64,000 nucleotides of DNA from Lolliginicoccus lacisalsi (GCF_014841105.1 NZ_JACYWE010000003.1:119291-183290); one strand, 5' to 3'. Shown: positions 18,546 to 27,727, numbered from the stretch's first letter. Notes: generated by a model not told the origin, from the sequence alone. Program-made: numbers and translations.

Positions 18546-19796
18546 ATGCGCACGGTCGAGGAGCAGCATGCTCGCATCGCGGAGGCGGCCGTGGAGCTGG
18601 AGCCACAACGAGTCAGCATCGCGGAGGCACGCGGCCTCGTATGCGCGGAGGAAGTGACGGCCCGCAGGCCCCTGCCCGGGTTCGACCAAGCCTCCGTTGA
18701 CGGATACGCCGTGCGCAGCATCGATATCGCCGAGGCCGGCCCCGACCACAAGGGGCAGTTCGGCCAGCCCGCGGACCTCGCGCTGCCCGTGGTCGGCGAG
18801 ATCCGTGCCGGAGCCCGGCAGATCCCCCGCCTCCAGCCGCAGCAGGCGGTCCGCGTGGAGGCCGGGGCACCGCTGCCCGCGCTCGCCGACGCCGTCGTCC
18901 CGCTCGACGGGACCAACGGGGACCGCACCAAGGTCGCGATCTACAGCCCCATCAAGCCGGGCACCAACATCCGGGAGACCGGCGACGACGTGCGCGTGGG
19001 CGACGTGGCCGTCGCCGAGGGCACCTTGATCTCCCCCGCGCACGTAGCGCTGCTCGCCTCCGTCGGGCGCACCGACGTGCTCGTCAGCGCCCGGCCCCGC
19101 GTCACGATCATCGCGGTGGGCCCGGAGCTCGTGGACATCGCGTTCACCCCGGACACGGGCCAGGTCTACGACGTCAACTCCTACGCGCTCGCCGCGGCCA
19201 CCACCGAGGCCGGGGCCATCGCGAACCGCGTCGGCATCGTCGACCCCTACGCGGATGCACTCCGCTCCGCCATCACTGAGCACCTGCCGCGCACCGACAT
19301 CCTCGTCATCACCGGGGGAGTGGGTGGCCGTGCCTCCGACACGGTGCAGGAGGCGCTCCTCGATTTCGGCAACATCGAGATCAGCCGCGTCGCGATGCAC
19401 CCCGGAGGCGTGCAGGGGTTCGGGATGCTCGGCGACCGCAAGGTCCCCACGTTCCTGCTGCCCGAGCTGCCCACCAGCGTGCTCGTTGTGTTCGAAGTGA
19501 TGGTGCGGCCCCTCGTGCGGGGGATGCTCGGCCGCACCGATCCGTACCGGCGGCGCGTGAAGGCCCGCACCGTGAACGACTTCAACTCCGAGCCGGGCGT
19601 GGTCGGCTACGTGCGCGGCAAGCTCCTGCGCGACGCCCGGGGCAGCTACCACGTGCGTGCACTCGGCGCGGTCGACGGCGCGAACCGGCTCGTGCACCTC
19701 GCGGACGCGAACTGCCTCATCGAGGTCGACCCCGGCACCACTCACGTTGGGGCGGGGGAGACCGTTCCCGTCGCGTTCCTCGCGCAGCGCGGGTGA
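18546..19796 (+). CDS. glp: Glp, gephyrin/MoeA-like protein
   Basis: This 416-residue protein has the MoeA fold: PLPGFDQASVDGYAVRS near the N-terminus, IKPGTNIRETGDDVRVGD in the middle, and VITGGVGGRASDTVQEALLD in the MogA-like domain. In Corynebacterium the equivalent MoeA-like Glp has been recruited to the divisome and works with the membrane receptor GlpR, whose likely gene lies two genes downstream here. Start ATG 18546 follows GGGAAGGAAGGGG; an in-frame start at 18444 lies inside galU and is unlikely. A role in molybdenum cofactor synthesis is an alternative. Confidence 0.88.
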   Translation: MRTVEEQHARIAEAAVELEPQRVSIAEARGLVCAEEVTARRPLPGFDQASVDGYAVRSIDIAEAGPDHKGQFGQPADLALPVVGEIRAGARQIPRLQPQQAVRVEAGAPLPALADAVVPLDGTNGDRTKVAIYSPIKPGTNIRETGDDVRVGDVAVAEGTLISPAHVALLASVGRTDVLVSARPRVTIIAVGPELVDIAFTPDTGQVYDVNSYALAAATTEAGAIANRVGIVDPYADALRSAITEHLPRTDILVITGGVGGRASDTVQEALLDFGNIEISRVAMHPGGVQGFGMLGDRKVPTFLLPELPTSVLVVFEVMVRPLVRGMLGRTDPYRRRVKARTVNDFNSEPGVVGYVRGKLLRDARGSYHVRALGAVDGANRLVHLADANCLIEVDPGTTHVGAGETVPVAFLAQRG

Positions 19797-20422
19797 CGCA
19801 TCCGGGCTGGCCGGCGGTCGTCGGCCCGATCACCACGGCCGCGGGCACGATCCTCCTGCGGCCCATCCGCCTCCGCGACGCCTCGCAATGGAGCCGGCAC
19901 CGGCTCGAGGACGAGGATTACCTGCGCCCCTGGGAACCCACCGGCGAGGGCGGCTGGATGCTGCGCCACCGGCCCGGCAACTGGCCAACCATCTGCATGA
20001 CGCTGCGTGCCGCGGCGCGCAAGGGCACGATGATGCCGTTCGCCATCGAGGCCAATGGCGATTTCGCTGGCCAGCTCACCGTCGGCAATATCGTTCGCGG
20101 ACCGTTGAGCTCCGCCTGGATCGGCTACTGGGTCGCGCGATCGATGGCGGGACAGGGCATCGCCACCGCTGCGCTGGCGCTCGGCGTGGACCACAGCTTC
20201 ACCGCCAGCCACCTGCATCGGCTCGAGGCGACCGTGCGGCCCGAGAACCACGCCAGCCGCACCGTGCTGCGCAACGTGGGCTTCCGCGAGGAAGGGCTAC
20301 TGCGCCGGTACTTGCATGTCGATGGCGAATGGCGCGACCACACCCTCGTCGCGCTGCTCGCCGATGAGCTGCCCGACAGCGCGGCCTCGCGCATCGTTCG
20401 CATGGGCAAGGCGTCATGGTGA
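19793..20422 (+). CDS. rimJ: RimJ-type GNAT N-acetyltransferase
   Basis: This is a 209-residue GNAT acetyltransferase of the RimJ/RimL group, which acetylate N-termini of ribosomal proteins or other substrates. Motifs are ILLRPIRLRDASQW at the N-terminus, AWIGYWVARSMAGQGIATAA for the acetyl-CoA pyrophosphate loop, and RLEATVRPENHASRTVLRNV with GFREEGLLRRYLHVDGEWRD. The GTG start overlaps the glp stop (GTGA). The true substrate is unknown. Confidence 0.88.
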   Translation: MTHPGWPAVVGPITTAAGTILLRPIRLRDASQWSRHRLEDEDYLRPWEPTGEGGWMLRHRPGNWPTICMTLRAAARKGTMMPFAIEANGDFAGQLTVGNIVRGPLSSAWIGYWVARSMAGQGIATAALALGVDHSFTASHLHRLEATVRPENHASRTVLRNVGFREEGLLRRYLHVDGEWRDHTLVALLADELPDSAASRIVRMGKASW

Positions 20423-20550
20423 ACTCTTAGAATTGTCGCTCGGCGCGTCGCGCGTTACCCAACGGTGATCCCACCTAGCCTGTCCTCGAGGCGTCAAGCA
20501 TTATTGACGCGAACGCCCTGAGCTCGGCGGCAAGGAAGGAGCCCGTGGTC

Positions 20551-21267
20551 ATGCCGAATTCGTTCCTCTGGTTGGGACTCGTGGCCCTCTCGCTGTTCGT
20601 GCTTGTTCCCATGATGGTGAACATGCGCGAGCCTGTCTTCCGGGCTGGCGATCGCGCCTTCGCCACCAGGGTCCTGCATTATGGCGGGGCACGACCACGC
20701 ACCGAGAGCGCGTCCGCGGAGCAGTTCCTCGCGGGCGGTGCCATGCGGGCGCACATCGAGCTGAACACCAATCCCGGGGAGGATCGGATGGCAATGCGCG
20801 ATACGAGCAGTCACGGCGGGGCAGTGGCCGGGCCGTCCGAGGAGGAGCTCGCGCGGCGCCGCGGCCGCGGGGGATTCGACCCCGAGGCCGATGCGCTCGC
20901 CAGCGCCGCGCGGTACCGGTTGCGCCAGCGCATCGTGATCGGGCTCGCCGCGACAGTCGTGCTCTCCGCCGTCATCGCGCTGCTCCTCGTTCCAGCGGCC
21001 TGGTACCTCACGATCGCCAGCATCGTCGCGCTCGTTGGCTACCTGATGTACCTGCGCACCCAGGTGCGCATCGAGCGGGATATCCGCGAGCGCCGCATGG
21101 CCCGCCTGCGTGGCGAGCGTTCCGCCCGCATCCCCGGTGGGGACCCGCACGATCTTGACCCGCACGACGCCGACTACGTCGCCTACGACGACGAGGATCC
21201 CGAGTTCGATCCGCTGGGCGATTACGACGAGCCTGGCTACCAGTACAACCCCCGCCAAGCACGCTAG
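20551..21267 (+). CDS. glpR: GlpR/SepX-type single- or double-pass division membrane protein
   Basis: This 238-residue protein has an N-terminal membrane helix (SFLWLGLVALSLFVLVPMMV), a long cytoplasmic linker, and one or two helices at about 130-165 (IVIGLAATVVLSAVIALLLV, ITIASIVALVGYLMYL). A basic stretch and a strongly acidic C-terminus follow. It matches M. tuberculosis Rv0996 in position. In Corynebacterium GlpR is the membrane partner of Glp, and Streptomyces SepX is a related division protein. GGAG lies 9 bases before ATG 20551 but only 3 before GTG 20545, so the ATG is preferred. Confidence 0.82.
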   Translation: MPNSFLWLGLVALSLFVLVPMMVNMREPVFRAGDRAFATRVLHYGGARPRTESASAEQFLAGGAMRAHIELNTNPGEDRMAMRDTSSHGGAVAGPSEEELARRRGRGGFDPEADALASAARYRLRQRIVIGLAATVVLSAVIALLLVPAAWYLTIASIVALVGYLMYLRTQVRIERDIRERRMARLRGERSARIPGGDPHDLDPHDADYVAYDDEDPEFDPLGDYDEPGYQYNPRQAR

Positions 21268-21381
21268 CCGGGTGTGACCCAGGCCAATGTTTCTCCAGCA
21301 CCGTGATGCGACACACAAGCATTACGGGGCGGTCACCCTTCGGCGATATGCCGGAAACACGACGCGCGAACACTGGAATGC

Positions 21382-23514
21382 ATGGAATGGGAACGCATCA
21401 GTGACACTGGACAGATCTGGCGCGTGCGCGTGCAACTCGTGGACCGGCCAGGAACCCTCTCGGCGCTGACCGCGCGCCTCTCCGCGCACGAGTGCAACCT
21501 GCTCGCGGTGACCGTGCTGCCCGTATCCGGCAGCGACACCTCCGAGGGAAACGTCGTCGACGACTTCGTCCTCCGCGCCCCTGCCCGCATGACCGCGGAC
21601 CACCTGCGCGCGCTCGTGGAATCCGACTCGGTGACCTGCTGCGGGCTCACCACCGGCAGCGTCAACGACCTCGTCGACCCCGAGACCACTCTGCTGCGCC
21701 TCACCCGCGCCGCGCTCGCCGGGACCATCACCGTTGCCGAGGCGATTCGCCGGCTGCTCGGTGCCGACTCGATGGAACCTGCCGCGCGAGCGAGGGAGCA
21801 GGCCTTGCTCGACGCCACGGGCCATGCCGCCACCATCACCGCGGCCGGGAACAGCACGCGATACACCCGTGCCTGGGCGCCGTACGTCGATGGCGAGCTC
21901 GCCCGCGTCGAAGCACTGCTCGAGCTCGTCGCGCCCACGCAGGAAGCACCTGCCTCCCCAGCGACTGATCCGGAACGCCGGGAGATCCCAGGAGCAGAAC
22001 CCGAAGCGCCACCGGCCACGACGCTCGCCACGCCCCACGTGCGCCAGCTCTCCAGCCTTGATGTCCAGTTCCTCAACGCCGAGACCGCCAGCACCGTCAT
22101 CCATGTCGGCGGCCTCACCATCCTCGACCCCAGCGACCTGCCCGGCGGGGTGCTCACCGCTCCCGCGCTGCGCGACGTCATCGCCAGCCGCCTCCACCTC
22201 GTGCCGCCCCTGCGCTGGACACTGCGCACCGTGCCGCTCGGCATCGACCTGCCCTACTGGGACGACGAGCAGCCCGTGGACCTGCACTACCACGTCCGCG
22301 CCATCGACCTGCGCCACGAGGGCAACGGCAGCACCAGCGACGGGGCCCTGCGCGATCTCGTCGCCCGCCTCGACGCCACGCACCTCGACCGCAGCAAGCC
22401 ACTGTGGGAGGCCTACCTCATCTCTGGACTCGACGGTGGCCGCCAAGCGCTCTACACCAAGGTGCACCACGCCGTCATCGATGGAGTGTCCGGCGCCGAG
22501 GTCATGGCTGCCGTCATGGACCTCACCCCGGAACCGTTCGCCGTGCCACCGAGCACCACCCACGGGCCCGAGTATGTCGCCCCCCGCGCGCTCCGGCTGA
22601 TCGGCCGCACCGCCCGCCGCGCCGCCACCAAGCCCGCCCGCCTCGCTCGCGCCGCCCGGTCGATCGCGCCACACATCGCTGATGTGCCCGGCATCATGGC
22701 GCTGCCCGGTGTCGACGGAGTCGCCCGGAAAACCAGGCGCAGCACCACGAGCACCCAGCCCGAGCGGCCCGGTGCCCCGCCCATGACACCGTTCAACCAG
22801 CGCATCACCGCGCGCCGCAGCATCGCCACCACCAGCATTCCCCTCGCCGACATCAAGACCGCGAAGAACGCCTGGGGCTGCACCGTCAACGACATCGTCA
22901 TGGCGGTCTGCACCACCGCGATCCGCCGCTGGCTCAGCGACAACGACGCGCTCCCCACCAAGCCGCTCGTCGCCTCCATGCCCGTCTCCGTCCGCACGCC
23001 CGAGCAGCATGGGACCGCCGGCAACCAGATCGGCTTCATGCCCACGATCCTGCCCACGCATGAGCCCGACCCCGCCCGTCGGATCGCCCACCTCACCGAC
23101 GGCATCGCCGCCGCCAAGCAGCGCTTCGCCCACGCCCCCGCCACGCTGCTGCACGCTGCGACCGAGGCGCTCCCGCAGCTCCTCCACGGTGTTGCCTCCC
23201 GCGCGGTGTTCGCCGCGGCAGGCATCGCGGCGCCGCCCTTCAACCTGCTAATCTCCAACGTGCCCGGCCCCCAGATGCCGCTGTACGTCGCCGGGGCCAA
23301 GGTGCTGCACAACTACCCCGTCTCCGTCATCTCCGACTTCACCGGCGGGCTCAACATCACCGTCATGTCCTACAACGGCAACATCGACTTCGGGCTCGTC
23401 ACCTGCCCCGACCTCATCCCCGCCCTTGACGTGCTCGCGAGCCACCTCCACGACGCCATGACCGAGATCCTCCAGCTCGCCACGGCTGACGCCTCGGGGG
23501 CGCGGGTGGGCTGA
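21382..23514 (+). CDS. ACT domain fused to WS/DGAT acyltransferase
   Basis: This 710-residue protein joins two units. Residues 13-90 are an ACT-like ligand-binding domain (WRVRVQLVDRPGTLSALTAR, SAHECNLLAVTVLP). A helical linker of about 125 residues follows, then a full wax ester synthase/diacylglycerol acyltransferase from about 220. The acyltransferase motif HHAVIDG is at 362-368, preceded by the DLHYHV region and followed by later conserved parts PVSVR, GNQIGFM and NVPGPQMPLYVAGA. WS/DGATs make triacylglycerol or wax esters for storage. Typical members lack an ACT domain, so this one may respond to a small molecule such as an amino acid. It precedes tRNA-Ala. Confidence 0.85.
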   Translation: MEWERISDTGQIWRVRVQLVDRPGTLSALTARLSAHECNLLAVTVLPVSGSDTSEGNVVDDFVLRAPARMTADHLRALVESDSVTCCGLTTGSVNDLVDPETTLLRLTRAALAGTITVAEAIRRLLGADSMEPAARAREQALLDATGHAATITAAGNSTRYTRAWAPYVDGELARVEALLELVAPTQEAPASPATDPERREIPGAEPEAPPATTLATPHVRQLSSLDVQFLNAETASTVIHVGGLTILDPSDLPGGVLTAPALRDVIASRLHLVPPLRWTLRTVPLGIDLPYWDDEQPVDLHYHVRAIDLRHEGNGSTSDGALRDLVARLDATHLDRSKPLWEAYLISGLDGGRQALYTKVHHAVIDGVSGAEVMAAVMDLTPEPFAVPPSTTHGPEYVAPRALRLIGRTARRAATKPARLARAARSIAPHIADVPGIMALPGVDGVARKTRRSTTSTQPERPGAPPMTPFNQRITARRSIATTSIPLADIKTAKNAWGCTVNDIVMAVCTTAIRRWLSDNDALPTKPLVASMPVSVRTPEQHGTAGNQIGFMPTILPTHEPDPARRIAHLTDGIAAAKQRFAHAPATLLHAATEALPQLLHGVASRAVFAAAGIAAPPFNLLISNVPGPQMPLYVAGAKVLHNYPVSVISDFTGGLNITVMSYNGNIDFGLVTCPDLIPALDVLASHLHDAMTEILQLATADASGARVG

Positions 23515-23612
23515 AGCGGCCCGGCCCGTGGCAGCGCGGCACGACGCTACGCGCAGCGCGTCGATTTCCACACCCGGCGCAACGGCTGCTAAAGTTCCAC
23601 ACGACACATCCT

Positions 23613-23688
23613 GGGGCTATAGCGCAGTTGGTAGCGCGTCTCGTTCGCATCGAGAAGGTCGGGGGTTCGATTCCCCCTAGCTCCACCA
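23613..23688 (+). tRNA. tRNA-Ala (CGC)
   Basis: A full cloverleaf can be folded: acceptor GGGGCTA with TAGCTCC (one G-T pair), D stem GCGC/GCGC, anticodon stem TCTCG/CGAGA around the loop TTCGCAT (anticodon CGC), and T stem GGGGG/CCCCC around TTCGATT. The body ends with discriminator A at 23685, and CCA is encoded at 23686-23688. Confidence 0.96.
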
Positions 23689-23697
23689 GTGTCAACG

Positions 23698-23747
23698 CAG
23701 GCCAGGGCCGTTCCGGTGATGAACCGGGGCGGCCCTGGCCTGTTTTT
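23698..23747 (+). terminator. Rho-independent terminator after tRNA-Ala
   Basis: CAGGCCAGGGCCG (23698-23710) pairs perfectly with 23730-23742, an inner CCGGT/ACCGG stem is nested inside, and TTTTT follows at once. This is the most classical terminator in the window. Confidence 0.9.
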
Positions 23748-23782
23748 GCGCGTGGGTGGGGAGCTCCGGGACCTTCTGGGTG

Positions 23783-23851
23783 AATCTGCTAGCCAATGTC
23801 ACGCGACACGCCGCGACACGTTCCCGCCTGCGTGACATGAGCGAGCAGATT
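23783..23851. repeat. Dyad element A, left copy
   Basis: AATCTGCTAGCCAATGTCAC and two more bases (23783-23804) pair with 23830-23851 at 19 of 22 positions. The centre holds GACACGCCGCGACACG. A near-identical element lies at 27522-27589, so the two copies bracket the kinase, regulator and ABC exporter genes. Confidence 0.75.
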
Positions 23852-23885
23852 TCGAGGGGGCAGTCGAGGTGCAAGACTGGGCCTC

Positions 23886-25067
23886 GTGAATAGTGCTAGC
23901 CGAGCCACGGCCTGGTGGCGTTCCCGCTCGCCCGTGGAGCGCATCACCGTCTACATGGTGTGGCCGTGGTACCTCGTGCTCTGGATGATTCCGCTGCTAT
24001 GGGTGAGCACGGCGTGGTTCGTCGCGCCGAGACGGGACTGGCTGCTCTCCGCGCTGGTCATGGTGGTGCTGCTCGGCGTCGCAACGGTGGTGTTCCACGG
24101 CGGGATGCAGCAGCGCATCCATCCTGATTCGCCGGTGACGCGCGCCCCGTGGCGGTGGGCAACGGTGCTGCTTTTCGTGGCAGCCGTCCATTTCGCGGTG
24201 CTGGCCTTGGTGGGCGAGGGCGACGAGGACTGGGTGCTCGCGCACTTCTGGAGCGGTATCTTCGTCGTTTCCATCGCGCTGGGGCCACTTCTGCGGCAAC
24301 GCATGCTCGGTGTGGTGGCTCTAGCGGGCGCGGGAGCCGCCCTCGTGGTGGCGGGAACGGTAGGCCTCGCGGTCGCGGCAGCGGTGCTGGCGCTGGTGAT
24401 GGTGCTGCTGGTGCATTCGACGTTGTGGCCGATCGATGTGATGCGGCAGCTCGAGGAATCCCGCGCGCGGGAGGCGGCGCTGTCGGTGGCGGAGGAGCGG
24501 CTGCGGTTCTCCCGCGATGTGCATGACGTGGTGGGGCGTGCCCTATCGACGATCGCCATCAAGTCGGAGCTGGCGGCGAAGCTCGCGGACCGGGGTGATC
24601 CAGCGTCGGCGGCGCAGATGCGCGAGGTGGAGGGCATCGCGCATGAATCGTTGCGGAGCGTGCGGGAACTGGTCCGCGGCTATCGGACGATCAACCTCGA
24701 CCAGGAGGTCCGGGGCGCGCGCGAGCTCCTCGAATCCGCCGGCATCGCCACGACCGTCGAGGGCGGATCCCAGGATGTGCCGGAGCTCGCGCGGGAATCC
24801 GCAGCGTGGGTGGTGCGCGAGGCAGTGACGAACATCCTGCGGCACTCGCATGCCGGTAGCTGCCGCATCGTCATCGGTGTGGAAGGCGTGGCCATCACCA
24901 ACGATGGCGCGGCCGCAGGGTCGCGGGCCACCGAGGGAGTCGGCCTGACGGGGCTGCGCGAGCGACTGACTACCGTGGGTGGAGAACTGTCCATCCGGCG
25001 CAGCGAGAACGAGTTCACGGTCGCGGCCCGGTTCCCCGGCTCCCGCTCCACTGGGGAGGTGCGATGA
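23886..25067 (+). CDS. Membrane histidine kinase, HisKA_3 (NarL/DesK) type
   Basis: This 393-residue kinase has an N-terminal sensor of about six membrane helices (residues 20-182) with almost no loops, so it probably senses a signal in the membrane itself. The HisKA_3 motif SRDVHDVVGRALSTIAIKSE places the phosphorylated His at 213. The ATPase domain shows VVREAVTNILRHSHAGSCRI and GVGLTGLRERLTTVGGEL. It overlaps its regulator by ATGA. Pairs of this kind often control the neighbouring exporter, here an ABC-2 system encoded tail to tail. The GTG start has only a weak ribosome site. Confidence 0.92.
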   Translation: MNSASRATAWWRSRSPVERITVYMVWPWYLVLWMIPLLWVSTAWFVAPRRDWLLSALVMVVLLGVATVVFHGGMQQRIHPDSPVTRAPWRWATVLLFVAAVHFAVLALVGEGDEDWVLAHFWSGIFVVSIALGPLLRQRMLGVVALAGAGAALVVAGTVGLAVAAAVLALVMVLLVHSTLWPIDVMRQLEESRAREAALSVAEERLRFSRDVHDVVGRALSTIAIKSELAAKLADRGDPASAAQMREVEGIAHESLRSVRELVRGYRTINLDQEVRGARELLESAGIATTVEGGSQDVPELARESAAWVVREAVTNILRHSHAGSCRIVIGVEGVAITNDGAAAGSRATEGVGLTGLRERLTTVGGELSIRRSENEFTVAARFPGSRSTGEVR

Positions 25068-25687
25068 CCAGCAACGACCGCGTGATCACGGTACTGCTCG
25101 CCGATGACGAGAACCTTATTCGCAGTGCCCTGGCCTCGATGCTGTCGCTCGAGGCCGATCTCGAGATCATTGCCGAGGCCGCCGACGGTACTGAGGCGCT
25201 GGCCAAGGCCCGTGCGCTGAAACCCGATGTCGCCGTGCTGGATCTGCAGATGCCAGGCCTCGACGGGGTGGAGCTCGCCGAGCTGCTCGCCCGGGAGGTG
25301 CCAGACTGCCGGACCATCATCGTCACCAGCCACGCCCGGCCCGGCTACCTCAAGCGGGCCCTCGCCGTGGGGGCACGGGGATTCCTCCCGAAGACCGCCA
25401 CCGGAGCCACCCTGGCCGACGTCATCCGCCGCGTCGCCGATGGAGGACGCTATGTGGACCCAGATCTTGCCGCGGATGCCATCAGCGCCGGCGACAGCCC
25501 GCTGACACCCCGCGAGGCCGATGTGCTCGAGGCCGCGGCGGACGGCGCCCCGCTCGAGGAAGTGGCCCGCCGCGTCTCGCTCGCGGCGGGCACCACCCGC
25601 AACTACCTCTCCTCGGCGGTGACGAAGCTCGGTGCCCGGAACCGTTTCGACGCCTGCACCATCGCCCGCCAGCGAGGCTGGATCTAG
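25064..25687 (+). CDS. NarL/LuxR-type response regulator
   Basis: This 207-residue regulator pairs with the kinase just upstream. The receiver domain shows LLADDENLIRSALASML, the phosphorylated Asp60 (VAVLDLQMPGLDGVEL), Thr/Ser in VTSHARPG and Lys in GFLPKTATGATL. The LuxR-type helix-turn-helix runs LTPREADVLEAAADGAPLEE and LAAGTTRNYLSSAVTKLGA. Its stop lies three bases from the stop of the ABC permease on the other strand, leaving no room for a terminator between them. Confidence 0.93.
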   Translation: MTSNDRVITVLLADDENLIRSALASMLSLEADLEIIAEAADGTEALAKARALKPDVAVLDLQMPGLDGVELAELLAREVPDCRTIIVTSHARPGYLKRALAVGARGFLPKTATGATLADVIRRVADGGRYVDPDLAADAISAGDSPLTPREADVLEAAADGAPLEEVARRVSLAAGTTRNYLSSAVTKLGARNRFDACTIARQRGWI

Positions 25688-25690
25688 GGC

Positions 25691-26473
25691 CTACGCGCGC
25701 GGCTCCCACCGCCACGTTGCCCGTGCAAGCCACAGGCCAGCACCGATCCACACCACGGTGGACAGCACATCCACCAGGACGATCGGCATGCCCAGCGCGG
25801 CCGGAGCAGCGGCAAGATCCGCGCCCATGCCGCGGGCGAGCAGGTCCGCGACGCCGGAGAACGGTGCCAGCAGCAACCACGATCGTGCCTCGGCCCCGAT
25901 CAACGGCTGCAACGCGATCGTCGGGAACGCCACGCTCACCAGCAGCACCGGGATCGTGGTGAACTGCACCGACGCAGCGCTCGTCGAGAACGCGCCCGTC
26001 GCGATGCCACCAATGATGCTCAGCATCACCACGCCCACCAGGCCCGCCAGCAGCAGCGCCCAGCTCTCGGGCGCCGGTGCGCCCAGTAGCGTGAAGGCAC
26101 CCAGCACGAGCGCGCCCACGACCATGCCGATCACCAGGTACGGCGCGGCGAGCGCCAGCACCATCTGCACCGGCGACAGCTCCGTGGTGCGCAATGCCTT
26201 GAACACGTGGGACTCGCGGCGCACCGCGATCACGATCGCCAGCGCCGAGGCCACCGACATCGTCACCAGCACCGGCGTTGTCGAGGCGACCATCGTGCCC
26301 CACACCGCGCGATCATCGGATTCCACGACCGTCGCCAGGAGGATCGCCATGACCGGGCCGAACGCCAGCATCGCCAGCACCATCCGCTGCTTGAATGTGT
26401 AGCGGACCTCGAACAATGACATCCGGGCCACCCGCTTCGCCGGGGACAGCGGGGCTATTGTCTGCGCGCTCAT
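25691..26473 (-). CDS. ABC-2 type exporter permease
   Basis: This 260-residue permease has about six membrane helices and begins with a cytoplasmic amphipathic stretch (RMSLFEVRYTFKQRMVLAML). It contains the typical ABC-2 segment of a re-entrant region followed by paired helices (LLAGLVGVVMLSIIGGIATG). It overlaps the ATPase gene by four bases, so both are made together. The cargo is unknown; systems with NarL/DesK-type control often export lipids, peptides or antibiotics. Confidence 0.85.
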   Translation of the reverse strand: MSAQTIAPLSPAKRVARMSLFEVRYTFKQRMVLAMLAFGPVMAILLATVVESDDRAVWGTMVASTTPVLVTMSVASALAIVIAVRRESHVFKALRTTELSPVQMVLALAAPYLVIGMVVGALVLGAFTLLGAPAPESWALLLAGLVGVVMLSIIGGIATGAFSTSAASVQFTTIPVLLVSVAFPTIALQPLIGAEARSWLLLAPFSGVADLLARGMGADLAAAPAALGMPIVLVDVLSTVVWIGAGLWLARATWRWEPRA

Positions 26474-27390
26474 GCCTGACCTCCTGCGATCTGATGGAAC
26501 ACTTCATCGAGCGAAGCCGGATTGGCGCGGATCATTCCCAGCTCCACCCCCGCCTCGTCGGCCTGCTGCACCAACCACAGCATCGACCGCTGCTGGTCCG
26601 CGGCCTCCACCACCCCCGTCGGCTTGCCGCGCTGATCACCGACCGTGATCGACACCCCCGCGGGAGGCTGCGGCCACCACCCCGGCGGCGCGGAAACCAC
26701 CTCCGCCACCACGCGCGCCGGACGGCTCGCCAGCACTTCCTCCAGCGTCCCCTCCACGGCGAGCACGCCCTCATGCACGATGCCGACCCGGTCAGCGAGC
26801 TGCTCCGCCTCCTCCAGGTAATGCGTCGTCAACAGCACCGTCGATCCCGCCGCCTTCAGATCACCAATGACCTGCCACATGCGCTTGCGCGACTCCGGAT
26901 CCAGGCCGGTCGTCGGCTCATCAAGGATGATCAGCTCCGGGCTGCCCCACATCGCCAGCGCCAGATCCAGTCGGCGCCGCTCGCCACCCGACAAGCTCTG
27001 CACCGCAGTGCCCGTCTTGTGCGCCAGATCCACCCGCTCCAGCACCCGTGCGGCATCATCGCGCCGCGACGACAAGCCAGCATGCAGGTTCACCGTCTCC
27101 CGCACCGAGATCTCGCCGAAGTGACCACCCTGCTGCAGCACCACGCCAGTCCCGCGCCGCACCACATCAGGCTGCTCCCGCGGATCGCGCCCGAACACCC
27201 GCACCGAACCACCAGACCGTTGCCGGAACCCCTGCACCATCTCGAGAGTGGTCGTCTTGCCCGCGCCATTCGTGCCCAGCAGCGCGAAGCACTCGCCCCG
27301 CACCGCCCCGAACGAAACACCGCGGACCGCCAGGAAGTCGCCATACCGGCACTCCAGCGAATCCACCTCCACAACCAGTTCATTGCTCAT
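26470..27390 (-). CDS. ABC exporter ATP-binding protein
   Basis: This 306-residue ATPase is of the drug/lipid-exporter type. It shows Walker A GTNGAGKTTTLEMVQG, the Q-loop region VVLQQGGHFGEISVRET, the signature SLSGGERRRLDLALAM, Walker B LIILDEPTTGLDPESR and the switch histidine in LLTTHYLEEAEQLAD. The C-terminal 80 residues form the accessory region common in this group. It is the first gene of the pair; the 337-base region upstream holds the right copy of dyad element A and is divergent from the DUF3558 lipoprotein. Confidence 0.93.
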   Translation of the reverse strand: MSNELVVEVDSLECRYGDFLAVRGVSFGAVRGECFALLGTNGAGKTTTLEMVQGFRQRSGGSVRVFGRDPREQPDVVRRGTGVVLQQGGHFGEISVRETVNLHAGLSSRRDDAARVLERVDLAHKTGTAVQSLSGGERRRLDLALAMWGSPELIILDEPTTGLDPESRKRMWQVIGDLKAAGSTVLLTTHYLEEAEQLADRVGIVHEGVLAVEGTLEEVLASRPARVVAEVVSAPPGWWPQPPAGVSITVGDQRGKPTGVVEAADQQRSMLWLVQQADEAGVELGMIRANPASLDEVFHQIAGGQA

Positions 27391-27521
27391 GACTCTTATG
27401 GTCTTCGGTTTTCGGGCCTCGCAGTAGAGCAGCGCATCACGAGAAAACGGGAGGAATGCACGGGCGAGGCATGACAGGTGTCATGGGGGTGTGATGTGCC
27501 GTGGGTCCGTGGCTCCGGGCG

Positions 27522-27589
27522 AATTTGCTAGCTGATGTCACGCGACACGCCGCGACACGGTCTGTTTGGCGTGACATTAGCTAGCAGAT
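27522..27589. repeat. Dyad element A, right copy
   Basis: AATTTGCTAGCTGATGTCAC and two more bases (27522-27543) pair with 27569-27589, with two mismatches over 21 positions. The left arm and centre (GCGACACGCCGCGACACG) are nearly identical to the copy at 23783. The rest of the gap from 27391 to 27727 shows no other signal I can support. Confidence 0.75.
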
Positions 27590-27727
27590 GCTGTGGGGCA
27601 GGTTGGAGCAGAGGCGGTTGGGCGCCTCGGTTGTGGTGCATCACACAGTGGAGTGGTGGAACCATCGTCGCTCGGATTGCGTCCTACTTCCCAAGGCGAG
27701 TGCTGGCAACGATAAAAGGGGACGGGC

